In this document: positions 18,744 through 28,813 of the stretch, piece by piece
Layout of the letters: each line of letters begins with the position of its first letter
How positions within the stretch are numbered: the first letter of the stretch is position 1
From: Synechococcus sp. UW179A
GTDB taxonomy: Bacteria > Cyanobacteriota > Cyanobacteriia > PCC-6307 > Cyanobiaceae
Assembly (NCBI RefSeq): GCF_900473965.1
Contig: NZ_UCNJ01000002.1
Coordinates: forward strand, 186,001-250,000
Direction: 5' to 3'
DNA length: 64,000 bases
Notes under the pieces: generated by a model
Seen by the model: the letters and a program-made list of their open reading frames with translations, nothing else
Told to the model about the DNA's origin: nothing
Databases searched by the model: none
Position numbers and translations under genes: made by a program

Positions 18744-20063
18744 ATGCTCCTTTTGAACGTAAGGATCCAGACATTGCCGCAGCTGCTCTACGCACGAAAT
18801 CATCGTTTCCCTTCACAGCAAGCAGCGCGAACTTCAGCCGTCCGTCCCAATCAAGAGCGGTTGATCCGTTTTTTGAATCAAATGGCAGCCATTGGCATGC
18901 AGCCCGATGGGTCTGTTTGTCGACGTGGATTTAGTCAAGCTGACGTGATCGGTCGCAATCAGTTGATGAGCTGGATGGGTGACCTTGGTTTGCAGGTCCG
19001 AGTTGATGCGGCAGGCAATTTGATCGGACGCTTGGAAGGATTAGACCCCGCCTTGCCCGCTTTAGTTACAGGTTCCCATCTCGATACTGTGCCCACTGGC
19101 GGGCGATTTGATGGAGTTCTTGGCGTACTGGCTGGGCTTGAAGCCGTGCATGCTCTCCTTGATGAAGGCATCCGACTGCGCCATCCCCTCGAGCTTGTGG
19201 CCTTCGCGGATGAAGAATCAACCATGGTTGGTTGCAAGGGAATGGCCGGCAGTGCATCGCCTGATCCCTCTGCTTTTATCACTAGCAATGGTGAGTCGAT
19301 TCAAAAAAACCTTGAATGCATCGGTGGAAACTGGACTGACTTGCCTTCTGCCTGTCGGCCAGATTCTGCGATTGCGGCATTTCTTGAACTTCATGTGGAG
19401 CAAGGCGCTGTTCTTGAACAACGCGCTGATGACATCGGCGTCGTCGAGGGAGTGGTGGGTCAGCGCAGGTTCACGATTCGTGTGATCGGCCAGGCCAACC
19501 ATGCTGGAACCACTCCAATGAGCATGCGTCAAGATGCGCTCGCAGCTGCATCTCGGATTATTTTGGCCATTGAGCAGATGGCCCAATGCCATCCCGGCGA
19601 TCCTGTGGCCACTGTTGGCCGGCTCGAGGTTTGGCCGAACGCAGCCAATGTTGTTCCGGGTGCCGTCACCATGACGGTGGATCTTCGAGACCTTGACCCC
19701 CAGGTTCTTGACCAGTTGTTGGACTCTTTGACACAGAGCCTTGAACGAATTGCACTTCAGACGGATTGTGAGATTCGTTTAGAGCCTCAGTTTGAGGTGG
19801 CGCCGACTCCGGCTTCTGCTCTAGTGATGGCTGCAATCGATGACGCTGCCTCATCTCTTGGCCTCTCCCGAAGTTATATGCCAAGCCGTGCCAGTCACGA
19901 TGCTCAGGAGATGGGTCGACGTTGGCCGATGGGCATGATTTTTGTTCCCAGTCGAGGTGGATTGAGTCATTCGGCTGCTGAATTCACCACCGATGATCAA
20001 TGCTGGGCTGGCACGGCTGTGCTTCTTGAGACATTGCAACGCCTTGACCGGGCCTTGCCATGA
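18744..20063 (+). CDS. M20-family carbamoylase / allantoate amidohydrolase-like
   Basis: The 439-residue protein is a zinc hydrolase of the hydantoinase/carbamoylase (AllC/HyuC) group. Metal ligands and motifs are visible: GSHLDTVPTGG, RFDGVLGVLAG, FADEESTMVGCKGMAGS, ELHVEQGAVLE, the dimerisation segment ANHAGTTPMSMRQDAL, and a late HSAAEFT. Members remove a carbamoyl or ureido group and release ammonia and CO2. The first 30-40 residues are poorly conserved, so the start at 18744 is uncertain. The stop overlaps the next gene by four bases. Allantoate, N-carbamoyl amino acids and N-carbamoyl-beta-alanine are possible substrates. Confidence 0.85.
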   Translation: MLLLNVRIQTLPQLLYARNHRFPSQQAARTSAVRPNQERLIRFLNQMAAIGMQPDGSVCRRGFSQADVIGRNQLMSWMGDLGLQVRVDAAGNLIGRLEGLDPALPALVTGSHLDTVPTGGRFDGVLGVLAGLEAVHALLDEGIRLRHPLELVAFADEESTMVGCKGMAGSASPDPSAFITSNGESIQKNLECIGGNWTDLPSACRPDSAIAAFLELHVEQGAVLEQRADDIGVVEGVVGQRRFTIRVIGQANHAGTTPMSMRQDALAAASRIILAIEQMAQCHPGDPVATVGRLEVWPNAANVVPGAVTMTVDLRDLDPQVLDQLLDSLTQSLERIALQTDCEIRLEPQFEVAPTPASALVMAAIDDAASSLGLSRSYMPSRASHDAQEMGRRWPMGMIFVPSRGGLSHSAAEFTTDDQCWAGTAVLLETLQRLDRALP

Positions 20064-20734
20064 CCTTCTCGATTGTTGCCCGTGATCCCTGCAATGGTCG
20101 ATTCGCTATAGCTGTTGCGAGTTGCCATCTCGCAGTCGGATCGACAGTTCCTCATCTTCGATCCGAAGTAGGTGCAGTGGCTTCTCAAGCGCATACCAAT
20201 CCTTATCTCGGCATTCGCGGTCTCGAAAGGCTCCAAGCAAATGCCCAGGCTGATGTGGTGCTGGAAAGTCTGCTCCAAGATGATCCATATCATGATTATC
20301 GTCAATTTCATCTCATTGATTCCGATGGCCGCACGGCTGCATGGACCGGACGCTGTTGCCAGGCCTGGTCAGGTCATCGTCATCAACACAATCTCTCGAT
20401 CGCTGGGAATTGCCTAATCGGCGATGAGGTGTTGGATGCAATCGAACATGCCTTTGTGACCAGTAATTCCGAGTGGAAGCTTGGACGGCGAATGATGCAT
20501 GCTCTGCAGGCTGGTGAAGCAGCGGGTGGTGATTTCCGGTCGATAACATCAACCTCTGCGGCGCTGCAGGTGAGCGGCGAGGCCTCTTTCCCGTTACTTG
20601 ATTTGAGAGTTGATTTTCGTGAGGGGGCAGTTGCAGAATTGATGGAAATCTATGAGAGGAGTCAGGATCTTTGGGCTCAAGAGTGGCGTGATGGTTTCTC
20701 CGACCTGCCCAAGCTTGATCAACTTGCGGCCTGA
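20060..20734 (+). CDS. DUF1028 protein (Ntn-hydrolase-like)
   Basis: The 224-residue protein starts MTFSIVARDP and has AVASCHLAVGSTVPHLRSEVG and SQAHTNPYLGIRGLERLQ, the DUF1028 signature. The family is thought to have an Ntn-hydrolase-like fold, but its reaction is unknown. It overlaps the carbamoylase gene by four bases, so the two probably act in one pathway. Confidence 0.85.
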   Translation: MTFSIVARDPCNGRFAIAVASCHLAVGSTVPHLRSEVGAVASQAHTNPYLGIRGLERLQANAQADVVLESLLQDDPYHDYRQFHLIDSDGRTAAWTGRCCQAWSGHRHQHNLSIAGNCLIGDEVLDAIEHAFVTSNSEWKLGRRMMHALQAGEAAGGDFRSITSTSAALQVSGEASFPLLDLRVDFREGAVAELMEIYERSQDLWAQEWRDGFSDLPKLDQLAA

Positions 20735-20979
20735 CCGACTGTTACTAAGCTTTTGTGATGATGGATGTTGTAGTTCACGAAATCTGCTTGTCTGGAATTC
20801 AAAGAAACCAGAACCATCCGCCTATTTGCTTTTTTAAATTTAGCTTTCTATTGGTTGATTCAAGTCATCATTAATTAGTTATCTACTGTTTATTTGTGGT
20901 CTCGATCTGAGTGATTGGTGAGCCAACTGTTGGCCTATTTCCGCAATAGGGACTGCCCAATGCATTACTCATATTATCG
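20735..20979. other. Intergenic, AT-rich
   Basis: No gene is supported here. It follows the DUF1028 gene and precedes a short fragment resembling the end of a nucleotide cyclase. Confidence 0.4.
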
Positions 20980-21117
20980 ATGGATGTGTTGAGGAGGTAT
21001 GGCGTTGTGGTTGTTGCGAGGCTTGACGCTACAGGTGTTGGTTTTCTGCTCAAAGACATCAAGCCGCGCAACAAAGGTGAATTGATGACGTATTTTGTTC
21101 GGAGATTGAGTTATTAG
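20980..21117 (+). pseudogene. Possible remnant of class III nucleotidyl cyclase C-terminus
   Basis: A 45-codon open frame ends with KPRNKGELMTYFVRR, which resembles the KGKGEMxTYFL end of class III adenylate/guanylate cyclases. The sequence upstream in the same frame has stop codons and no clear catalytic motifs. If the likeness is real this is a relic of a lost gene. The match is short, so confidence is low. Confidence 0.3.
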
Positions 21118-21169
21118 CTTGTTGAATTGGCATGAAACCGTTAGCTCTTTGTAGGAGAAGATCTGCCAG

Positions 21170-21898
21170 TTATGAGTCTCTCAAGGCAAGCTTCAGTGAA
21201 CCAATTTGAACCATGTGTTCATTAACGCGAGACATCCCTGCCGCAGTCAAGGTCTTGACTGCAGTGCAGGTATTATCAACTCGAACCTCAAGACTTTTGA
21301 TCTCCAGATGCTGCGCCGATGACACAGCAAGACTTGGCCCTTCTAGGAAATCGATCGATTCAGTCCATGGCTGCGGAACTAATAGGTTGCGCATTATCTG
21401 TTTATGAGCATCATCCATCCCGACAATGACTTGTGTCACTGCCTGAATGCCCGCACTGTTCTTTGGGGCAATTGGACCACTCGTTCGCGTGGGATAAAAG
21501 GTGTGACAGAGCTGAAGTGCCGTTTTGCCAACGCTTAGGCCTGGTAGTCCTACGCGTGTGTAAATCGGATTTCCTTGAATCACAACTGCGTCAAAAGGAT
21601 CATGCTCGATTCCACGTGCAACAAGCTCGCTTTCAAGGCTGTCGAGGTTTGTTGGCTCAAATGTCAACCAGTCATCGAGTGCATTCTGCTGGCGGTCTAC
21701 AGCACAGAGTTCGAGGTTCAGATTGCCGAGCCTGATGCCTGCGGTGGAGAAACCTGGTTGTTCAGAGAGTGGCCAGCCCACCGGTAACCCGATGTCAAAC
21801 AGTGCCTTGCTGACCACTCGCAGGTCTTCGATCGTGAGAACGGTTGTGATGTGGTCAGCGAAGGCGACCAATGATTGCGTTGACTCCACTGGTTGCAC
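21170..21898 (-). CDS. Glyoxalase/VOC-like protein
   Basis: The 242-residue protein shows a glyoxalase-like layout. The first half contains FADHITTVLTIEDL, GWPLSEQPGFSTAGIRLGNLNLELC and ELVARGIEHDPFD, typical of the VOC superfamily. A second, weaker unit follows, with VTQVIVGMDDAHKQIMRNLL. A His/Glu metal set is only partly evident. Substrate and role are unknown. It stands alone between the DUF1028 cluster and urease. Confidence 0.6.
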   Translation of the reverse strand: MQPVESTQSLVAFADHITTVLTIEDLRVVSKALFDIGLPVGWPLSEQPGFSTAGIRLGNLNLELCAVDRQQNALDDWLTFEPTNLDSLESELVARGIEHDPFDAVVIQGNPIYTRVGLPGLSVGKTALQLCHTFYPTRTSGPIAPKNSAGIQAVTQVIVGMDDAHKQIMRNLLVPQPWTESIDFLEGPSLAVSSAQHLEIKSLEVRVDNTCTAVKTLTAAGMSRVNEHMVQIGSLKLALRDS

Positions 21899-22081
21899 TC
21901 AAGCAAATAACGCTGTTCTGATTGATGATCGTGCTCTATGGCGATTCATGCCATAGGCAAGGTGCCCTGGTTTACCGCAATGTTGCTTGGAGATTGCCAC
22001 GTTTGTGGGTGCTGGTTTGCCCGCTTTTTGTGAATCAGTGACACGCTGCGTTTGGGATTGGTTGTTGCGTGGTCAACGTGT

Positions 22082-22105
22082 TGAATCACCTGCAGGGGTG
22101 ATTCA
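22082..22105 (-). terminator. Hairpin at the ureC stop codon
   Basis: TGAATCACC (22082-22090) pairs with GGTGATTCA (22097-22105) around a six-base loop. It sits on the ureC stop codon at the end of the ureDABC operon. No T-run follows, so termination is plausible but not certain. Confidence 0.45.
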
Positions 22106-23812
22106 CAACAAGAGGTAGCGCTGGGCGAGTGGCAGCACTTCGGCGGGCTCGCAGCTCAGCAGTTCACCATTGGCGAACACCTCATAGGTCTGAGGGTCGA
22201 CGCTCATCTTGGGCAGGTTGCTGTTGAGCTTCAGGGAGCTTTTATTCACGCTGCGTGTGTCCGTCACCGCTACACAGGTTCGTTCAAGCCCCAATTGTTG
22301 TTGGAGATCGGCATCCATCGCAGCAGCGCTCATAAAGGTGAGGCAACTGGGGGCGAGAGCTTTGCCGAAGGCAGCGAACATTGGGCGGCCGTGCACCGGG
22401 CCCGGGGTGGGAATCGAAGCGTTGGCGTCACCCATCTGAGCCCACACAATCGAGCCGCCCTTGATCACCAGCTCAGGGCGGATGCCAAAGAAGCCAGGCT
22501 TCCAAAGCACCAGATCAGCGAGCTTGCCGGTTTCGATGGATCCCACTTCTTTGCTGATGCCATGGGCGAGTGCAGGATTGATGGTCACCTTGGCGATGTA
22601 GCGCTTCAGTCGATGGTTGTCATTGCGACTGGAGTCTTCAGGCAGCGGGCCGCGTTGAACCTTCATTTTGTGCGCCGTCTGGAAGGTTCGTGTGATCACT
22701 TCCCCGACACGACCCATCGCCTGGGAGTCACTGGCAATAATTGAGAAGGCTCCGAGGTCGTGAAGGATGTCTTCGGCCGCAATTGTCTCTCGGCGGATGC
22801 GCGATTCGGCAAAGGCCACGTCTTCGGGAATCTTCGGGTCTAGGTGGTGGCAGACCATCAGCATGTCGAGATGCTCCTCGAGCGTGTTGGTGGTGTAGGG
22901 CCTGGTGGGGTTGGTGCTGCTCGGCAACACATTGGCTTCGCCGCAAATCTTGATGATGTCCGGTGCATGGCCGCCACCGGCGCCCTCGGTATGGAAGGTA
23001 TGAATCGTTCGACCCTTGATGGCGGCAATCGTATCTTCAACGAAACCAGCTTCGTTGAGCGTGTCGGTGTGGATGCACACCTGCACATCCATGCGGTCGG
23101 CTACTGAAAGGCAGGCGTCGATCGATGCTGGTGTCGTGCCCCAGTCTTCATGCAGCTTGAGGCCGCAGGCTCCCGCGCGCACCTGCTCTTCAAGGGCCTC
23201 GGGTGTGCTGGCATTGCCTTTGCCGAAGAATCCCAAGTTCACGGGAAGTCCTTCGGCTGCCTGAAGCATCCTGCCGATGTGGAAGGCTCCGGGGGTGCAT
23301 GTGGTGGCGTTGGTGCCGGTGGCCGGTCCTGTTCCGCCGCCCATCAGGGTGGTCACGCCGCTGGCCAGCGCCGTTTCAATTTGCTGGGGGCAGATGAAGT
23401 GGATATGGGTATCGATTCCACCTGCTGTGAGGATGTGGCCCTCGCCCGCAATCGCTTCGGTGCCTGGGCCTACAACGATGGTGACGCCTTGCTGTGTGTC
23501 GGGGTTACCGGCTTTGCCGATACCAACGATGCGGCCGTCTTTGAGGCCTACATCGGCTTTGATGATTCCCCACCAGTCGAGGATCAGTGCATTGGTGATC
23601 ACCGTGTCAACGGCTCCTTCGGCCCGTGCTGTTTGCGACTGGCCCATGCCGTCACGAATTACCTTGCCGCCGCCGAACTTCACTTCATCGCCGTAGACGG
23701 TGCAGTCTTGTTCCACCTCCAGGATCAGATCCGTGTCAGCAAGACGTACGCGGTCGCCCGTTGTGGGGCCGTAGGTCTCGGCGTAAGCCTGTCGGGAAAT
23801 GCGGTAGGCCAT
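22103..23812 (-). CDS. ureC: Urease alpha subunit
   Basis: UreC holds the dinuclear nickel site that hydrolyses urea to ammonia and carbamate. In this 569-residue sequence the ligands and active-site residues can be placed: H136 and H138 (THIH), carbamylated K219 in [10 protein letters not shown]248 in CIHTDT, H274 in [11 protein letters not shown]322 in MVCHHLD (active-site flap) and D361 in IASDSQAMG. It is the last gene of ureDABC, four bases after ureB. Confidence 0.98.
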   Translation of the reverse strand: MAYRISRQAYAETYGPTTGDRVRLADTDLILEVEQDCTVYGDEVKFGGGKVIRDGMGQSQTARAEGAVDTVITNALILDWWGIIKADVGLKDGRIVGIGKAGNPDTQQGVTIVVGPGTEAIAGEGHILTAGGIDTHIHFICPQQIETALASGVTTLMGGGTGPATGTNATTCTPGAFHIGRMLQAAEGLPVNLGFFGKGNASTPEALEEQVRAGACGLKLHEDWGTTPASIDACLSVADRMDVQVCIHTDTLNEAGFVEDTIAAIKGRTIHTFHTEGAGGGHAPDIIKICGEANVLPSSTNPTRPYTTNTLEEHLDMLMVCHHLDPKIPEDVAFAESRIRRETIAAEDILHDLGAFSIIASDSQAMGRVGEVITRTFQTAHKMKVQRGPLPEDSSRNDNHRLKRYIAKVTINPALAHGISKEVGSIETGKLADLVLWKPGFFGIRPELVIKGGSIVWAQMGDANASIPTPGPVHGRPMFAAFGKALAPSCLTFMSAAAMDADLQQQLGLERTCVAVTDTRSVNKSSLKLNSNLPKMSVDPQTYEVFANGELLSCEPAEVLPLAQRYLLL

Positions 23813-23815
23813 GGA

Positions 23816-24136
23816 TCAGGCGTCGAGGGGTCCGTTGATGCAGCCGTTGAAACCGATGACCCGACGGGCACCGGCGAACGGAATCAGGTTGACGTCGCGA
23901 CTATCTCCCGGTTCAAACCGGATCGCCGTTCCTGCAGGGATGTCGAGCCGCTGACCGCGAGCGGCCTCTCGGTCGAACTGGAGGGCTGCATTGGCTTCCG
24001 CAAAGTGGAAATGAGAGCCCACCTGCACAGGACGATCACCGCTATTGGCAACGCTGATTGTGGTGGTGGGTCGGCCTGCGTTGAGTTCGATCTCGCCGTG
24101 TTCGCAGAGAAGTTCGCCAGGAATCAAGGGGGTCAT
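23816..24136 (-). CDS. ureB: Urease beta subunit
   Basis: This 106-residue structural subunit begins [20 protein letters not shown] and contains [19 protein letters not shown], the family signature. It assembles with UreA and UreC into the urease trimer of trimers. It lies between ureA (10-base gap) and ureC. Confidence 0.97.
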   Translation of the reverse strand: MTPLIPGELLCEHGEIELNAGRPTTTISVANSGDRPVQVGSHFHFAEANAALQFDREAARGQRLDIPAGTAIRFEPGDSRDVNLIPFAGARRVIGFNGCINGPLDA

Positions 24137-24146
24137 TGGTCAGTGT

Positions 24147-24449
24147 TCAGCGGATCGGGTCATGAAGTGTGACGAGCTTGGTGCCATCGGGGAATACAGC
24201 CTCGATTTGCACCTCCTGCACCAGTTCGGAGACTCCTTCCATCACTTGATCACGGCGCAACCATGTGGTGCCTTCCTGCATCAGATCGGCAACACTTTTA
24301 CCGTCACGGGCACCCTCGAGGATCAAGAAACTGAGCCAGGCCACGGCTTCAGGATGATTGAGATGAAGGCCGCGCTTGAGGCGTCGTTCGGCCAGCAGTG
24401 CTGCGGTCACGATCAGGAGTTTGTCTTTTTCCTGGGGACTGAGTTGCAT
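24147..24449 (-). CDS. ureA: Urease gamma subunit
   Basis: The 100-residue protein begins [20 protein letters not shown] and contains [11 protein letters not shown] and DLMQEG, all typical of UreA. It is the smallest structural urease subunit and the first structural gene of the operon after ureD. Confidence 0.97.
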   Translation of the reverse strand: MQLSPQEKDKLLIVTAALLAERRLKRGLHLNHPEAVAWLSFLILEGARDGKSVADLMQEGTTWLRRDQVMEGVSELVQEVQIEAVFPDGTKLVTLHDPIR

Positions 24450-24467
24450 GAGAAGCCTGGGTCAAAG

Positions 24468-25451
24468 TCAGTGTGTCGCCGTTGGCTTGAACGCACGGTT
24501 CGCTGTGAACAGTGATCGTTGCAAAGGCTGTTCCTGCAAAGGCTTTTCCTGCAAAGGCCAAACCCGTGGAATGTTTGGCTCGTTCAGGTTTCTCAACAGA
24601 CGGGTCCGTCGCCAGATGCGGCTGAACCAGAAACGGGCGTCTCTGCTCGAAGGACCTGCGTAGCGGGCGACGAATCCCTGCTGGAGCCCTCCGCATCGCA
24701 TCGTTCCTTCAAGCCCTTCGCGATCGCCACGCGCAGCATCGACCAATTCATTGAGGATGGGGGTTTGTAGCGGCATTGGTGCGGCCCATACCAGTGTTCC
24801 GAAGACCGGTTGGTGATGTAGGCCGTGTAGATCATGGAGGCTTGAGTCCCCCAGTTCGAGCCTGTCGACCAGTTCCCAGCACTGCGGCTCGGATTTGTTT
24901 GCGCTCAGCCTTTGGATACTCAAAGACGACCGCCAGCGGCCTCGCTGCAGTGTTTCGCCAGAGGCCGTTCGGCCCAGGCGAACAATCTCGGCTCCCAGGA
25001 ACGAGGCATCCTCCGGAAGACGCACACTGAGTTGCTGTTCATAGAGGGCGTTGGCGTAGACCACGAGTTCCTGGGGCAGCCATTCCAAATCGCTGTTGTT
25101 GGAGAGTTGGCAATTCACGTGTTGTCGAGCCCAGGAGCCCTGCGGATTCAGGCGGCTGCGACCGATGGAGCCGTACACCTTTTGAGCTGCGACGCTGGTG
25201 ATCAGGCTGCGGCTGTTGGCCTCGAGATCAAGGCTGATGTTGAGCTGGTCCCCGCCGACCAATCCGCCAGCTGTGTGCAGAAGCGGGATCTCACAGCGGC
25301 CGTTCTCACCGTTTTCAGCCCGCAGCAGTTTGAAGGGGGCATTGCAGCCGCCCTGGTGAATGGTGCTCTCACCTTGCTGAACAAACTGCAGCCGGCAGTG
25401 TCCCTGCCAGGGATCGAGGCGTTGCATCACACCAAGCTCGATGGCTCCCAA
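24468..25451 (-). CDS. ureD: Urease accessory protein UreD
   Basis: UreD binds apo-urease and, with UreF and UreG, helps load nickel. Family motifs include LLHTAGGLVGGDQL near residues 55-70, AAQKVYGS and LEWLPQELVVY. The extreme C-terminus has an odd tandem repeat (PLQEKPLQEQPLQR) coded by near-identical 15-base units around 24520-24565. An internal ATG at 25427 (MQRLDPWQGH) fits the family start better and leaves more room for a promoter. The gene is divergent from ureE. Confidence 0.93.
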   Translation of the reverse strand: MGAIELGVMQRLDPWQGHCRLQFVQQGESTIHQGGCNAPFKLLRAENGENGRCEIPLLHTAGGLVGGDQLNISLDLEANSRSLITSVAAQKVYGSIGRSRLNPQGSWARQHVNCQLSNNSDLEWLPQELVVYANALYEQQLSVRLPEDASFLGAEIVRLGRTASGETLQRGRWRSSLSIQRLSANKSEPQCWELVDRLELGDSSLHDLHGLHHQPVFGTLVWAAPMPLQTPILNELVDAARGDREGLEGTMRCGGLQQGFVARYAGPSSRDARFWFSRIWRRTRLLRNLNEPNIPRVWPLQEKPLQEQPLQRSLFTANRAFKPTATH

Positions 25452-25461
25452 TGATCACTCT

Positions 25462-25475
25462 GTATCAATGCACAC
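25462..25475 (+). promoter_or_regulatory. NtcA-like site between ureD and ureE
   Basis: GTATCAATGCACAC fits GT-N10-AC and differs from GTA-N8-TAC at one base. It lies in the 72-base divergent region between the two urease operons and could serve either. Confidence 0.35.
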
Positions 25476-25523
25476 GAAAAGAAGTCTTGGGTCCTAGGCA
25501 GGCTCAGCGCTGGACAGGGAAAG

Positions 25524-26015
25524 GTGGTGGTTGAACGTGTCATTGTGCTGGAGCACCGCCAAGTGGCCGGGGGATGGACCAACGCCGAGGCTGTCGGTCG
25601 TTTGCAACTGCTGCTCACTGCAGACGAACGCAAGGTTTTGCGTGGGAGCCGTCGCACGCGCTGCGGCAGGGCACTGTTGCTGCAGTTGCCTCGTGATGGC
25701 GCCCTTCAGCCGGGTGATCTGCTGCTGGATGGATTACGTCACTTGCAGGTGGAAGTGATCGCAGCGCCAGAACGGTTGTTACGAGTTCAGGCAGCTTCGC
25801 CTCTTGAGCTGTTGCAGGCTGCCTATCACCTTGGAAACCGTCACGTGCCGCTTGAGGTTCATGAACAGGAGCTTCTGCTGCTTGAGGATGCGGTGCTGGC
25901 CGTCATGTTGAAGAGTCGCGGACTTCAGTTGACTGCCTGTGAACGGCCTTTTGTTCCTGATGCTGGCGCTTACGGCGCTATTCATTCGCATCCTCATGCT
26001 CACGCTTCTGCATGA
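25524..26015 (+). CDS. ureE: Urease accessory protein UreE
   Basis: UreE is the nickel metallochaperone for urease. The 163-residue protein has RTRCGRALLLQLPRDG and DGLRHLQVEVI, then YHLGNRHVPLEV, the conserved site with the metal-binding His. The C-terminal His cluster is short (HSHPHAHAS), so nickel storage capacity is probably small. Translation is taken from a GTG; a second GTG follows directly. The stop overlaps ureF by four bases. Confidence 0.94.
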   Translation: MVVERVIVLEHRQVAGGWTNAEAVGRLQLLLTADERKVLRGSRRTRCGRALLLQLPRDGALQPGDLLLDGLRHLQVEVIAAPERLLRVQAASPLELLQAAYHLGNRHVPLEVHEQELLLLEDAVLAVMLKSRGLQLTACERPFVPDAGAYGAIHSHPHAHASA

Positions 26016-26683
26016 CATCGCTCGCCTTGCTTCAGATGGTCAGTCCGGCGCTGCCCGTGGGCGCATTCAGTTATTCCGAGGGACTTGAGATGTTGATCCA
26101 GTCCGGTGCACTCCAGGATGAGCATGGGATTGAGCAGTGGCTGGCAGCAGAGCTTCAGCGGGGTGCCTTGCGCTTCGAAGCTGCAGCACTTCCCGACTTG
26201 GCTGTTGATCTCAGGCGATGGCATCACAGTGCTGATGCCAGTGCGCGGGAACGGGTGATCAACCTGGATGGCTGGCTGTTGGCTATGCGCGAAGCTGAAG
26301 CTGTGCGCACCCAACAGCGTCAGATGGGTAGTTCACTGCTGCAGCTCCTTAAAGACATGGGCCACTGTCTTTCTGAAGAGCACTCTCTTGCTTGGCCTGC
26401 TGCATGGGCTTGGGCATCTGTTGCCCTACAGGTTCCTGAGCGAGAGATGGTTGAGGGCTATCTCTACGGTTGGGTCGCTAATCAACTCAGTGCGGCTGTC
26501 CGTTTAGTGCCTTTGGGGCCTACGCGAGCTCAGGTGCTGCAGCAACGCCTGTCTCCCCAGATCGTGGATTTGGCGGAACAGCTGTCTGGTCTTCACCCCC
26601 ATGATTTGTGGTCCGGTGGTGTTGGCGCCTCGATGGCTCAGCTGGCCCATGCTGAGTTGTATTCCCGCTTGTTTCGAAATTGA
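26012..26683 (+). CDS. ureF: Urease accessory protein UreF
   Basis: The 223-residue helical protein has [17 protein letters not shown] at the N-terminus, the family signature. UreF works with UreD and UreG as a gate for nickel insertion. It overlaps ureE by four bases and shares one base with the ureG start. Confidence 0.95.
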   Translation: MTSLALLQMVSPALPVGAFSYSEGLEMLIQSGALQDEHGIEQWLAAELQRGALRFEAAALPDLAVDLRRWHHSADASARERVINLDGWLLAMREAEAVRTQQRQMGSSLLQLLKDMGHCLSEEHSLAWPAAWAWASVALQVPEREMVEGYLYGWVANQLSAAVRLVPLGPTRAQVLQQRLSPQIVDLAEQLSGLHPHDLWSGGVGASMAQLAHAELYSRLFRN

Positions 26684-27282
26684 TGTCTAGCAAGTTGCGC
26701 GTTGGCATCGCTGGACCGGTTGGTTCAGGCAAGACCGCGTTGGTTGAAGCTCTTTGTCTTCGGATGCGAGATCAGCTCGAGTTGGCTGTGGTTACCAACG
26801 ACATCTTCACGCAGGAAGATGCACAGTTTTTGACCCGGGTTGGAGCTTTACAGCCAGAGCGTATTCGTGGAGTTGAAACTGGGGGTTGCCCCCATACAGC
26901 CATCCGTGAAGATTGTTCGATCAATCGGGCGGCTGTGAAGGAGTTAGAAAGCCAGTTCTCCGGTCTTGATCTGGTTTTTGTTGAAAGTGGTGGTGACAAT
27001 CTTGCTGCCAGCTTCAGTCCTGAGTTGGTTGACCTATGCATTTATGTGATTGATGTTGCCGCTGGCGACAAGATTCCTCGCAAAGGAGGGCCCGGAATTA
27101 CAAGATCCGATTTTTTAGCCATCAACAAGACGGATCTTGCTCCGTTCGTGGGCGCCAGCCTTGAAGTGATGGCGCGCGACACAACATCAATGCGTGGTGA
27201 TCGGCCATGGTGCTTTACCAATCTGCGTTCAGGTGAGGGTGTAAGCGCAATCGAGAAGTTTTTGTTGCAACAACTACCTTGA
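26683..27282 (+). CDS. ureG: Urease accessory GTPase UreG
   Basis: UreG hydrolyses GTP to drive nickel delivery to urease. The P-loop GPVGSGKT lies at residues 11-18, [10 protein letters not shown] follows, and the nickel-binding GGCPH motif and NKTDLA base-recognition motif are present. The ATG at 26683 (TGATG junction with ureF) fits the family start, giving 199 residues. Confidence 0.97.
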   Translation: MSSKLRVGIAGPVGSGKTALVEALCLRMRDQLELAVVTNDIFTQEDAQFLTRVGALQPERIRGVETGGCPHTAIREDCSINRAAVKELESQFSGLDLVFVESGGDNLAASFSPELVDLCIYVIDVAAGDKIPRKGGPGITRSDFLAINKTDLAPFVGASLEVMARDTTSMRGDRPWCFTNLRSGEGVSAIEKFLLQQLP

Positions 27283-27335
27283 TAATGTCTTAATGGTTAC
27301 TTGATCGCTTTTCGCTGAGCCCTAAAAAAGATTTC

Positions 27336-27349
27336 GTAGCGGTGAGCAC
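27336..27349 (+). promoter_or_regulatory. NtcA-like site upstream of urtA
   Basis: GTAGCGGTGAGCAC fits GT-N10-AC and has one mismatch from GTA-N8-TAC. It lies 73 bases upstream of the urtA ATG. No -10 hexamer is clear at 22 bases. Confidence 0.4.
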
Positions 27350-27421
27350 AATTTCTAGTTTTGCAAGCATCCATGGTTGTAGTGCTGACATGTTCGGCTC
27401 CCTATCAACTCACGATGTGCA

Positions 27422-28741
<1,320 letters not shown>

Positions 28742-28813
28742 CTATTGCGTCTGAAATGATTCATTGGATGGGCCACAATTGATTGAGGTCCATCTTTTTT
28801 TTTATATGAACTC

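Noticed and set aside
23150-24172. Long rightward open frame opposite ureC/ureB/ureA.
   Set aside because: It is antisense to the urease structural genes, which match their families completely.
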